Shown here piece by piece: positions 6,203 to 14,187 of a stretch of DNA of 17,348 bases; the first letter of the stretch is position 1, and each line of letters begins with the position of its first letter. This DNA comes from an uncultured Clostridia bacterium. GTDB lineage: Bacteria > Bacillota > Clostridia > Lachnospirales > CAG-274. A program made the translations under genes and the position numbers. The DNA is taken from assembly GCA_947629215.1 (NCBI GenBank), contig CANRCU010000016.1, positions 1-17,348 on the forward strand, read 5' to 3'. The notes beneath the pieces are model-generated. The model worked only from the letters and a program-made list of their open reading frames with translations, was not told the DNA's origin and made no database searches.

Positions 6203-6661
6203 GTGCAGGCAAAAGAGATCGTAAAGCTGACGGAGGAATTGTCGGAAGACATTTTGCGTGAAAACGGGCTGGAATTTGTAGACTGCGAATTTGTGAAAGA
6301 AGGGCCGAATCTTTATCTGCGCCTTTATATAGACAAAGACGGGGGCGTATCGATAGACGAGTGTGAAATTGTCAGCCGTGCTTTGGATGCGAAACTTTCG
6401 GACGACATTACGGATAAGCCTTATATCCTTGAGGTCAGCTCACCGGGTATAGACAGGGTCTTAAAAAGAGAACACGAATATGTGAAATACAGCGGCAGAG
6501 AGGTCGAAGTAAAGCTTTTTAAGGCAATTGACGGAACAAAACAGTTTAACGGCATATTAAAGGGTCTGTATGGAGATAAAATAATTATAGATACAGACGG
6601 CAAAGAATTATCTTTTGAAAAAAAGGAAGTCGCTTCGACAAGACTGGCGGTAAAATTTTAA
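6203..6661 (+). CDS. rimP: Ribosome maturation factor RimP
   Basis: RimP (YlxS) binds free 30S subunits and is needed for efficient 30S maturation. The 152-residue product begins MQAKEIVKLTEELSEDIL and shows the family signatures FVDCEFVKEGPNLYLRLYIDKDGGVSIDECE and YILEVSSPGIDRVLKRE, followed by the SH3-like C-terminal domain. The start is GTG at 6203, with AAAGGGAGG about 8 bases upstream. It is the first gene of the operon, 24 bases before nusA, as in most Firmicutes. Confidence 0.96.
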   Translation: MQAKEIVKLTEELSEDILRENGLEFVDCEFVKEGPNLYLRLYIDKDGGVSIDECEIVSRALDAKLSDDITDKPYILEVSSPGIDRVLKREHEYVKYSGREVEVKLFKAIDGTKQFNGILKGLYGDKIIIDTDGKELSFEKKEVASTRLAVKF

Positions 6662-6685
6662 TATAATTGGGAGGACAAATGAAAA

Positions 6686-7846
6686 ATGGACAGCGGGGAA
6701 TTGATCAAGGCATTGGAATTGATCGAAAAAGAAAAAGGGATCGATAAGGAGGTCGTTTTTGAGGCAATAGAAACTTCTCTGGAGTTTGCCTGCAAGAAAC
6801 ACTACGGTACATCGGAGAACGTTCACGTCGATATAAACAGAGAAACAGGCGATATAAAGGTATTTGCCCGAAAGGAAGTTGTTGAGGAGGAATATGACCG
6901 TTTTCTTGAAATAGCTATCGAGGACGCAAGGCGGATAGATCCGTCATATGAGATAGGCGACAGCATAGATTTTGAGATAACGCCGAAAAATTTCGGACGA
7001 ATTTCGGCACAGACCGCCAAACAGGTAGTTGTTCAGAAAATAAGAGAGGCGGAAAGAGAAAAAATATACAATGTTTTTCTTGCAAAAGAAAGAGATATAG
7101 ACACCGCCATCGTTCAGCGCACCGAAAGGAAAAACGTTATCGTAAGCCTTGGCAAAACGGAAGCGCTGATGCCGTATAACGAGCAGATACCGGGTGAAAC
7201 TTATAATTTCAACGACCGTATAAAAGTATATATAGTTAAAGTAGAGCAGACGACAAAAGGACCGAAAATAACGGTATCACGTACACATTACGAGCTTGTT
7301 AAGCGTCTTTTCGAGCTGGAAGTACCCGAAGTACACGACGGTATTGTCGAGATAAAGAATACCGCCAGAGAGGCAGGCTCAAGAACGAAAATAGCCGTAT
7401 ATTCGCAAAATCCCGATGTCGATCCTGTGGGAGCTTGTGTCGGACCTAACGGTATACGTGTAAATGCCGTTGTAAACGAGCTGAAGGGCGAAAAGATAGA
7501 CATAGTTCCTTGGAGCGAAGATATAGAGGAATTTATTTCTGCAGCGCTCAGCCCCGCAGATGTTATTTCGGTCAAAATAACGGATGAGGAAGAACATATG
7601 GCAAGGGTCGTTGTTCCCGACAGTCAACTTTCGCTTGCAATAGGCAAAGAGGGTCAGAATGTCCGCCTTGCGGCTAAACTTACGGGCTGGAAGGTCGATA
7701 TCAAAGCTCAGTCACAGGCAGACGATGAATATGACGATGACGAAGAAGAATACGAAGAGTATGAAGAAACCGAAGAATATGATGATACGGAAGATGAGAT
7801 AACAGCCGAAGATGAAGAGCGTGAAGATACAGAGGAAGAATCATGA
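6686..7846 (+). CDS. nusA: Transcription termination/antitermination factor NusA
   Basis: NusA binds RNA polymerase and nascent RNA, promoting pausing, intrinsic termination and antitermination of rRNA. Of 386 residues, the N-terminal polymerase-binding domain covers ~1-125, an S1 domain ~130-200 (NVIVSLGKTEALMPYNEQIPGE), KH1 ~205-275 (DPVGACVGPNGIRVNAVV) and KH2 ~280-345 (LAIGKEGQNVRLAAKLTGW). A ~40-residue tail is almost all Asp, Glu and Tyr; Firmicute NusA lacks the proteobacterial AR repeats, but this acidic tail is longer than in B. subtilis. The ATG at 6686 follows GGGAGG by about 11 bases, and the TGA overlaps the rnpM ATG. Confidence 0.97.
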   Translation: MDSGELIKALELIEKEKGIDKEVVFEAIETSLEFACKKHYGTSENVHVDINRETGDIKVFARKEVVEEEYDRFLEIAIEDARRIDPSYEIGDSIDFEITPKNFGRISAQTAKQVVVQKIREAEREKIYNVFLAKERDIDTAIVQRTERKNVIVSLGKTEALMPYNEQIPGETYNFNDRIKVYIVKVEQTTKGPKITVSRTHYELVKRLFELEVPEVHDGIVEIKNTAREAGSRTKIAVYSQNPDVDPVGACVGPNGIRVNAVVNELKGEKIDIVPWSEDIEEFISAALSPADVISVKITDEEEHMARVVVPDSQLSLAIGKEGQNVRLAAKLTGWKVDIKAQSQADDEYDDDEEEYEEYEETEEYDDTEDEITAEDEEREDTEEES

Positions 7847-8115
7847 TAAAGCGTAAAATACCTTTAAGGAAATGTACCGGCTGTCAGGAAATGAAAAGCA
7901 AAAAAGAGCTTATAAGGGTCGTCAAAAATGACGAAGGCGAATTTTCTCTTGATTTTACGGGCAAAAAACAAGGCAGAGGCGCTTATATATGCCCCGATAT
8001 GCAGTGCCTTGAAAAAGCCCGCAAGGCAAAAGGGCTTGAACGTTCGTTCAAATGTCCCGTTCCGAAAGAAGTGTATGATCAATTGCGCGAGGAACTGGAA
8101 AATGCCTCAAATTGA
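7843..8115 (+). CDS. rnpM: RNase P modulator RnpM (YlxR family)
   Basis: The 90-residue basic protein begins MIKRKIPLRKCTGCQEMKSKKEL, with the YlxR signature (RKCxGCxxxKxKxELIRVV) and GRGAYICPDMQCLEKA. In B. subtilis YlxR was shown to bind RNase P RNA and modulate its activity, hence RnpM. The two Cys pairs (CTGC, CPDMQC) could bind a metal, but family structures do not require it. It overlaps nusA by ATGA and ylxQ by 14 bases. Its RNA target, rnpB, lies at the far end of this gene run. Confidence 0.94.
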   Translation: MIKRKIPLRKCTGCQEMKSKKELIRVVKNDEGEFSLDFTGKKQGRGAYICPDMQCLEKARKAKGLERSFKCPVPKEVYDQLREELENASN

Positions 8116-8425
8116 CAGAAAAACGGCGTCTTTGCTTTCGTTTTGCCAAAGAGCGGGGGATCTTGTTAGCGGCGAAGAAAGCGTCAACATTGCCCTTAAA
8201 AGAAAAAAAGCGCTTCTTGTGATCATTGCCGAAGACGCTTCGGAAAACACAAAGAAAAAATTTATCGATAAAGCAAATTTTTATAATGTAAATGCTGTTG
8301 TTTACGGCGTAAAAGAGGAATTGAGCGCTTGCATAGGCAAATATAACCGTACAGTGCTTGCCGTGGTTGATAACCGCAGTTTTGCGGATAGGATATTTCA
8401 GCTTATCAAAGATCCTCTGTCGTAA
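8102..8425 (+). CDS. ylxQ: L7Ae-family RNA-binding protein YlxQ
   Basis: The 107-residue product starts MPQIDRKTASLLSFCQRAGDL and has the L7Ae/YlxQ pattern: AGDLVSGEESVNIALKRKKALLVIIAEDAS, NTKKKF, and a Val-rich C-terminal half (VNAVVYGVKEEL, VLAVVD). L7Ae proteins bind kink-turn RNA; the Firmicute YlxQ function is not settled. The start is ATG 8102, with GAGGAA about 9 bases before it and an overlap with the rnpM end. Starts further upstream in this frame would lie inside rnpM and are rejected. Confidence 0.92.
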   Translation: MPQIDRKTASLLSFCQRAGDLVSGEESVNIALKRKKALLVIIAEDASENTKKKFIDKANFYNVNAVVYGVKEELSACIGKYNRTVLAVVDNRSFADRIFQLIKDPLS

Positions 8426-8501
8426 GCCGAGTATTCTCTTGCAGGATACACACGGAACGGTATATCTGCCGTGGTATGGATTTTTATAGGAGGTGGATGA
8501 T

Positions 8502-10931
8502 TTGTCTAAGTTACGAGTACACGAACTGGCAAAGGAATTTAATATTACAAACAGAGAACTGCTTGAAAAGCTGATAGAACTTGATGTTGATGTAAAAAAC
8601 CACATGAGCGGTGTGGATGATAAGACAGTCAAGGTATTAAGGGGTATCTACGGCAAAAAGACCGAAACAGTGCAAGAGCCTAAGAAAGAACCTAAAAAAA
8701 CATTTACGGCTGCAAAGAAAAAAACTGCCCCGAAACCTGCCGACAATAAGGAAAGGACCGAAGCACGGAAAACCGCTGCCGATAAAGAAAAGACTGCCGC
8801 AAAAGAAAAACCGAACAACAGACCGAGAAACAACGGTAAAGAAAATCCTGTAAGCAAAGAAAACGCATCCAACAGAAACGGCAGTAGACCCGTCAAAGAA
8901 AAGAGCGTTGGCAGAACAAGCATTCCGAGGGATAATTCGGCAAGCAAGACCAAGGGTGAAAAACCCGTTGCCAAAAATGACGACAGATTAAAAAGGCTTG
9001 AAAAAAAGCAGGAAAAAAAGCAGGAGAGAAATAAGAACGAGGAAAGACCTTTTGGCGGTAAGCCTAAGCAGCAGCCTGCTCCCATGCAGACCGAGCCGAA
9101 AAATCGTAAGAATAAAAAGAAAAAAGAGAAACAACCTATAATTGAACAGCCTATCGCAGAGGAAAGCGCGGAAGACGAGATCAAAGTTATACAGATAGGC
9201 GATTCCATCACCGTAAAAGAGCTTGCGGAAAAAATCGGAAAATCGGGTTCCGAGATAGTTATGGCGCTTATGAAAAAAGGCGTTATGGCGACTATGAACC
9301 AGGAGATAGAGTTTGAAACAGCCGAACAGATATGCGAAGATTTTGATGTTATAGTCGAAAAAGCGGAAGAGATAGACCTGCTTGAAGAAGAATTTAAGGA
9401 AGTTGAGGACGATCCCGCCGACCTTAAAGAAAGACCGCCCGTTGTTGTTGTTATGGGTCACGTTGACCACGGTAAAACATCACTTCTTGACGCAATAAGA
9501 CATTCAAGCGTCACTTCTCACGAAGCAGGCGGCATAACACAGCATATAGGCGCATATACAGTTGCGATAGATAACAGACCTATAACTTTCCTTGATACGC
9601 CCGGACATGAAGCATTTACAGCTATGAGAATGAGGGGTGCGCAGGTGACGGATATAGCAGTGCTTGTGGTTGCGGCGGACGATGGTGTAATGCCGCAGAC
9701 AATAGAGGCTATAAACCACGCAAAAGCAGCGGGCGTTGAAATAATAGTTGCGATAAATAAGATAGACAAACCGTCGGCGAACCCCGACAGAGTTAAGCAG
9801 GAGCTTGTGGAATACGGTCTTGTTTCCGAGGACTGGGGCGGAAATACAATTTGTGTTCCCGTTTCGGCAGTGAGCAAAAAAGGTATCGATCAATTGCTTG
9901 AAATGATACTGTTGGTCGCAGAACTCAAAGAGTTAAAGGCAAACCCGAATAAGCGCGCAAGGGGCAGTATTATAGAGGCGCAGCTTGACAAAGGCCGCGG
10001 CGCTGTGGCTACGGTGCTTGTACAGGACGGTACGCTTAATGTCGGTGATCCCATAGTTGCAGGCGGCTCATACGGCAGAATCCGCGCTATGATGAACGAT
10101 AAGGGACAGAAAGTGAAAAAAGCAGGTCCGTCGATACCCGTTGAGGTGCTTGGTCTTAACGAAGTACCGCACGCAGGCGATATGTTCTATGTTGCTCAGA
10201 ACGAAAAGCACGCGCGTCAGGTCGCAGAATCCGTTATTGCAAAAGATAGGGAAAGCATGATAAAACAGACGCCTCAAAAAGTCAGTCTTGACGATCTGTT
10301 CAGCCAGATACAAAGCGGCAATATAAAAGAGCTGAATATCGTTATAAAAGCCGATGTTCAGGGTTCTGTAGAGGCTGTGCGTTCTTCTCTTGAAAAGCTT
10401 TCAAATGAGGAAGTACGCATCCGCACCATACACGGCGGTGTCGGCGCTGTTACGGAATCCGACGTTATGCTCGCAAGTGCATCAAATGCTATCATAATCG
10501 GCTTTAATGTCAGACCCGAATCTTCCGCAAAGAACGTTGCAGACGATCAGAAAGTCGATATAAGGCTTTACCGTGTTATTTACAATGCAATAGAAGATAT
10601 AACGGCAGCTATGAAAGGTATGCTCGACCCGATATATGAAGAAAAAGTTATCGGTCATGCAGAGATCAGACAGTTGTTCAAAGCGTCGGGCGTGGGAACC
10701 ATCGGTGGTTCGTATGTGACGGACGGTAAGTTTGTGCGCAATGCAAAGGTAAGGATCGTCAGGGACGGTATTGTTGTTTATGACGGTGAGCTTGCTACAT
10801 TAAGACGTTTCAAAGACGATGTAAAAGAGGTAAACTCCGGCTATGAGTGCGGTCTGCTGTTCAATAAGTTCAACGATATAAAAGAAGGCGACCAAGTCGA
10901 AGCATATATTATGGAGGAAATAAAACGTTGA
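8502..10931 (+). CDS. infB: Translation initiation factor IF-2
   Basis: IF-2 is a GTPase that brings fMet-tRNA to the 30S subunit and promotes subunit joining. From the TTG at 8502 it has 809 residues: an IF2_N helical domain (1-50, LSKLRVHELAKEFNITNREL), a long Lys/Glu/Asn-rich linker (~55-225), a second IF2_N (~230-285), then the G domain with GHVDHGKT (~318), GGITQHIGAY, DTPGHEAF, NKID and SAVSKKG, and domains II-IV to the C-terminus. TTG is chosen because AGGAGG (8488-8493) is 8 bases upstream; the in-frame GTG at 8493 overlaps that site. 76 bases separate it from ylxQ. Confidence 0.97.
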   Translation: MSKLRVHELAKEFNITNRELLEKLIELDVDVKNHMSGVDDKTVKVLRGIYGKKTETVQEPKKEPKKTFTAAKKKTAPKPADNKERTEARKTAADKEKTAAKEKPNNRPRNNGKENPVSKENASNRNGSRPVKEKSVGRTSIPRDNSASKTKGEKPVAKNDDRLKRLEKKQEKKQERNKNEERPFGGKPKQQPAPMQTEPKNRKNKKKKEKQPIIEQPIAEESAEDEIKVIQIGDSITVKELAEKIGKSGSEIVMALMKKGVMATMNQEIEFETAEQICEDFDVIVEKAEEIDLLEEEFKEVEDDPADLKERPPVVVVMGHVDHGKTSLLDAIRHSSVTSHEAGGITQHIGAYTVAIDNRPITFLDTPGHEAFTAMRMRGAQVTDIAVLVVAADDGVMPQTIEAINHAKAAGVEIIVAINKIDKPSANPDRVKQELVEYGLVSEDWGGNTICVPVSAVSKKGIDQLLEMILLVAELKELKANPNKRARGSIIEAQLDKGRGAVATVLVQDGTLNVGDPIVAGGSYGRIRAMMNDKGQKVKKAGPSIPVEVLGLNEVPHAGDMFYVAQNEKHARQVAESVIAKDRESMIKQTPQKVSLDDLFSQIQSGNIKELNIVIKADVQGSVEAVRSSLEKLSNEEVRIRTIHGGVGAVTESDVMLASASNAIIIGFNVRPESSAKNVADDQKVDIRLYRVIYNAIEDITAAMKGMLDPIYEEKVIGHAEIRQLFKASGVGTIGGSYVTDGKFVRNAKVRIVRDGIVVYDGELATLRRFKDDVKEVNSGYECGLLFNKFNDIKEGDQVEAYIMEEIKR

Positions 10932-11302
10932 TGAAAAAAGGCAGCAACAGAATGATACGGATAAACGACGAGATACAAAAAGAGATCTCCGAGATAATCC
11001 GTTCGGATCTTAAAGACCCGCGTTTGGGTGTCATTACAAGTGTACTGAAGGTAGAAACAACAAATGACCTTAAATATTGCAAGGTCTATGTGAGTGTACT
11101 TGGTGACGACAATAAGAAAAACGAAGTGATCTCGGTGTTGAGAAATGCGTCGGGCTTTATAAGAAGTCTGATCGCAAACCGAATAAATCTGAGGATCACA
11201 CCCGAATTAAAATTTATCCTTGATGACAGCCTTGAATACAGTTTCAAAATAGAAAGTATCATTAAAACCATTAATGAAGGCAAAGGTGAAAATGATGAAT
11301 GA
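10931..11302 (+). CDS. rbfA: Ribosome-binding factor A
   Basis: RbfA is a small KH-like protein that binds the 16S 5' region during 30S maturation and cold adaptation. The 123-residue product begins MKKGSNRMIRINDEIQKEIS and contains LKDPRLGVITSVLKVETTNDLKYCKVYVSVLG and ELKFILDDSLEYSFKIE, all diagnostic. The ATG at 10931 shares one base with the infB stop, and a GGAGG lies ~13 bases upstream inside infB; coupled translation is likely. Confidence 0.96.
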   Translation: MKKGSNRMIRINDEIQKEISEIIRSDLKDPRLGVITSVLKVETTNDLKYCKVYVSVLGDDNKKNEVISVLRNASGFIRSLIANRINLRITPELKFILDDSLEYSFKIESIIKTINEGKGENDE

Positions 11303-12269
11303 TATTTATAAAAATAATATCGGCGATGCAATAAAAAATGCAGACGACATATATATCGCAGGTCATGTCAATCCCGACGGCGATGCGGTCGGGTCGGTGC
11401 TTGCATTTGGTCTTTATTTGAAAAAAGTCGGTAAAAAGCCCCATATCCTGTTGGAAGATATACCCGAAAGATTCGGCTTTTTCCATGGCTCGGAACTATG
11501 GTATAAAGGCAAGCTTGACGAGTTATCTCCAAAACTGTTTTTTGCCGTTGACTGCGGTGACAAACAGCGCCTTGGTAAGGCAGCTGAGGTTTTTGACAGG
11601 GCTGAAGTTACCTACTGCATAGATCATCATAAAACAAATACAGGCTTTGCCGATAATAATATCATTAATGCGCAGGCATCATCCGCAAGCGAAATAATAT
11701 ACGAAATATTGTCGGGTATGGGATTTAAAGCGGAAAACGATATTGATATAGCCGAAAATATCTATGGCGGTATAGTATTTGATACGGGCGGTTTCAAGCA
11801 TAACTGCACAAGCAGGCGCTGTCATGAGATAGCAGGTATGCTTGTGCAGGGTGGTGTGGATACCACGGGCATACATTCAAAATTGCTTTACGAGCATACT
11901 TTGTCGCAGGCAAGATTGTTTGGAATTGCTCTCAGTAAAATAAAACATAAGGATAATGTCAGCTACACATCGCTGACAGCCGAGGAAATATCGGGTTGTG
12001 GCTGTACGGCAGCAGACTGTGACGGCATTGTGGATTTTCTTTTAAATCTTGATGTGTCGGAATGCGCAGTCCTTGTGACCGAGAGAGGGAATAATATCTC
12101 AAAAGCAAGCGTGCGGTCAAAAGGTTTCCCCATAGCGGATATTGTTGTCGGCTTGGGCGGCGGAGGTCATGCGCTTGCTGCCGGTGTTTCATGTGAGGGC
12201 AGCGCAGAGGAAATATCCGAAAAAATTGTTGATTTGATAGCGGACGGATTAAAAAAGTGGAAAAAATAA
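11295..12269 (+). CDS. nrnA: DHH-family phosphoesterase, NrnA-type (oligoribonuclease / pAp phosphatase)
   Basis: NrnA degrades short RNA oligonucleotides and dephosphorylates pAp to AMP. The 324-residue product has the DHH motifs in order: IAGHVNPDGDAVGS (~21-34), FFAVDCGD, the DHH triad in CIDHHKTN, YGGIVFDTGGF, and a C-terminal DHHA1 domain ending GGGGHALAAG, the substrate-binding motif. AAAGGTG sits ~6 bases before the ATG at 11295; the ATG three bases earlier is closer than usual. It overlaps rbfA by 8 bases and truB by 13, as in the standard Firmicute order. Confidence 0.93.
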   Translation: MNDIYKNNIGDAIKNADDIYIAGHVNPDGDAVGSVLAFGLYLKKVGKKPHILLEDIPERFGFFHGSELWYKGKLDELSPKLFFAVDCGDKQRLGKAAEVFDRAEVTYCIDHHKTNTGFADNNIINAQASSASEIIYEILSGMGFKAENDIDIAENIYGGIVFDTGGFKHNCTSRRCHEIAGMLVQGGVDTTGIHSKLLYEHTLSQARLFGIALSKIKHKDNVSYTSLTAEEISGCGCTAADCDGIVDFLLNLDVSECAVLVTERGNNISKASVRSKGFPIADIVVGLGGGGHALAAGVSCEGSAEEISEKIVDLIADGLKKWKK

Positions 12270-13192
12270 AAAACGAGTTTAACAATACAGAAGATAATTT
12301 ATCCGGCATAGTAAATATATATAAAGAAAAAGGCTATACTTCACATGATGTTGTGAATATAGTAAGACGTGCTTTTAACCGCATAAAAACAGGGCATACG
12401 GGTACGCTCGATCCGCAGGCGGAGGGGGTCTTGCCCGTATGCATAGGCAAAGCGACGAAACTGTGTGATACGATAGCGGCCGATATAAAGGAATACCGCG
12501 CGGAAATGACCTTGGGCATCACTACGGATACCGAAGATCATACGGGTGAGATACTTGAAAAAAAAGATGTGGCTTGTTCGGAAAACGAGATAAAAGAAGC
12601 AATTCTGTCTTTTGTAGGGGAAACCGAACAGATACCGCCTATGTATTCGGCAGTCAAGCACAGCGGCAGAAAGTTATACGAGCTTGCGCGCGACGGCAAA
12701 GAAGTAGAGCGTAAACCGCGCAGTATAATAATACATAATATAACGGATATTGAATTTGCCGAAAATAACAAAGTGCGTTTTACGGTGTTGTGTTCAAAGG
12801 GTACATACATAAGAACACTGTGCAAAGATATTGGTGAAAAATTGGGATGCGGAGCGCATATGTCGGCGCTTGTACGTACAAGAAGCGGCAGATTTCATGC
12901 GGAAAACAGCATTACTGTTGAACAATTCAAGGCATATATGGATGAAGGGGCTTTGGATAAGGTGATCATACCGATAGAAAGCGTTATCGGCGATGACTGC
13001 AAGACCTCAAAAGTCGCCCCGAAAGCCAACAAATATCTTTACAACGGCAATAAGATCAATATCGGCTTTTTATTCAACAAAGCAAATATCGAAAACGGTG
13101 ACAAAGTTTTACTTTATGATAAAGAAGGTCATCTTGCAGGGCTGTACAGAGTAAGCGACGGGTTTGCATATCCCGACATAATGTTATGCTGA
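12257..13192 (+). CDS. truB: tRNA pseudouridine synthase B
   Basis: TruB makes pseudouridine 55 in the T-loop of tRNA. The 311-residue product has GIVNIYKEKGYTSHDVV, the catalytic motif GHTGTLDPQAEGVLPVCIGKATKL (Asp52 in this numbering), PPMYSAVKHSGRKLYELAR and KGTYIRTLCKDIGEKLGCGAHMSALVRTRSG, with a small C-terminal domain that may be PUA-like. The only reasonable start is GTG 12257, inside the end of nrnA, with a weak GGACGG upstream. The 16 residues before GIVNIYK make the N-terminus longer than usual, and the true start is less certain than the gene. Confidence 0.96.
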   Translation: MEKIKNEFNNTEDNLSGIVNIYKEKGYTSHDVVNIVRRAFNRIKTGHTGTLDPQAEGVLPVCIGKATKLCDTIAADIKEYRAEMTLGITTDTEDHTGEILEKKDVACSENEIKEAILSFVGETEQIPPMYSAVKHSGRKLYELARDGKEVERKPRSIIIHNITDIEFAENNKVRFTVLCSKGTYIRTLCKDIGEKLGCGAHMSALVRTRSGRFHAENSITVEQFKAYMDEGALDKVIIPIESVIGDDCKTSKVAPKANKYLYNGNKINIGFLFNKANIENGDKVLLYDKEGHLAGLYRVSDGFAYPDIMLC

Positions 13193-13228
13193 CGCCACAC
13201 AAGATATTGACAAAAAGTAGGTGAAAAC

Positions 13229-14170
13229 TTGATAATATATAATGATAAAAATTTTAAGATAACCGAACCGACCGCCGTAACGCTTGGCAACTTTGACGGT
13301 ATACATCTTGGACATCAGAAACTTATAGAAACAATAAAAAACAATAATAAAGGGCTGAAAACGGTAGTGTTTTCGTTTTATCCTCACCCCGTAGCTTTTT
13401 TTGGGCAGAAGGGCGATTTTAAAACGATGCTTGACACAAAAGAAAAAAGTTTTGTACTTGGCAATATGGATATAGATTATCTGGTGCAATATCCGTTTAC
13501 CCGTGATTTTGCCAATCTTTCACCCGAAGAATTTGTAGATTTTATTGTAGAAAAAGTAAATTGCAAATTTCTTGTGGTCGGGGAAAATTATAATTTCGGA
13601 AAAAACAGAGCGGGTAATTATGATATGCTTAAAGAGCTTGGCGCCAAACGCGGTATAGAAGTTATAGGCATACCCTCGGTCAATTTTGGATATATGCGTG
13701 TGAGCAGTACCCGTATAAGGGGTCTTATAGACAGCGGCAGACTAAGCGATGTGATACCTATGCTCAAAAAACCGTATTTTATCATAAGCACGGTGATTGA
13801 GGGCGAAAAACGCGGACGGCAAATGAATTTTCCGACTATAAATCTTGTGCCTGCGGCTGAAAAACTTCTTCCTGCGGACGGAGTTTATATTTCGCTTGTC
13901 AATGTAAAAGGCAAGGTATACAGGGGCATAACAAATGTAGGCAACAATCCGACATTTGACAGCTATTTACATACGGTCGAAACGCATATAATAGATTTTG
14001 ACGAGGAAATTTACGGAACGGAAGTGCTTGTCGGTCTTTATCAATGGATAAGGACGGAGCAGAAGTTTACAAATATGGACGAGCTGAAAGCACAGTTGCA
14101 AAGAGATAAGGAAACGGCTATAAGGTACGAGTTTCCGAACCTTGTGTTTGAGCAGCTTTTCAGAAATTGA
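13229..14170 (+). CDS. ribF: Bifunctional riboflavin kinase / FAD synthetase
   Basis: RibF phosphorylates riboflavin to FMN and adenylates FMN to FAD. Of 313 residues, the N-terminal nucleotidyltransferase contains TLGNFDGIHLGHQKLI (~20-35), VVGENYNFGKNRAG and VSSTRIRGLI; the C-terminal kinase contains GRQMNFPTINL, YRGITNVGNNPTF and VETHIIDFDEEIYG. The start is TTG 13229 with AGGTG about 6 bases upstream. 36 bases separate it from truB, the usual neighbour in Firmicutes. It supplies the cofactor that the decayed TrxB-like flavoprotein would have used, but no direct link is implied. Confidence 0.96.
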   Translation: MIIYNDKNFKITEPTAVTLGNFDGIHLGHQKLIETIKNNNKGLKTVVFSFYPHPVAFFGQKGDFKTMLDTKEKSFVLGNMDIDYLVQYPFTRDFANLSPEEFVDFIVEKVNCKFLVVGENYNFGKNRAGNYDMLKELGAKRGIEVIGIPSVNFGYMRVSSTRIRGLIDSGRLSDVIPMLKKPYFIISTVIEGEKRGRQMNFPTINLVPAAEKLLPADGVYISLVNVKGKVYRGITNVGNNPTFDSYLHTVETHIIDFDEEIYGTEVLVGLYQWIRTEQKFTNMDELKAQLQRDKETAIRYEFPNLVFEQLFRN

Positions 14171-14187
14171 TTTGGAGGTCATTTAAA

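Noticed and set aside
8449..8471. Small hairpin CACGG...CCGTG between ylxQ and infB
   Set aside because: Only five pairs with a 12-base loop and no T-run; not convincing as terminator or control element.
8648..9211. Hydrophobic minus-strand frame opposite infB resembling a membrane protein
   Set aside because: It is the antisense of the Lys/Glu-rich IF2 linker, which always reads as Phe/Leu/Ser-rich on the other strand.
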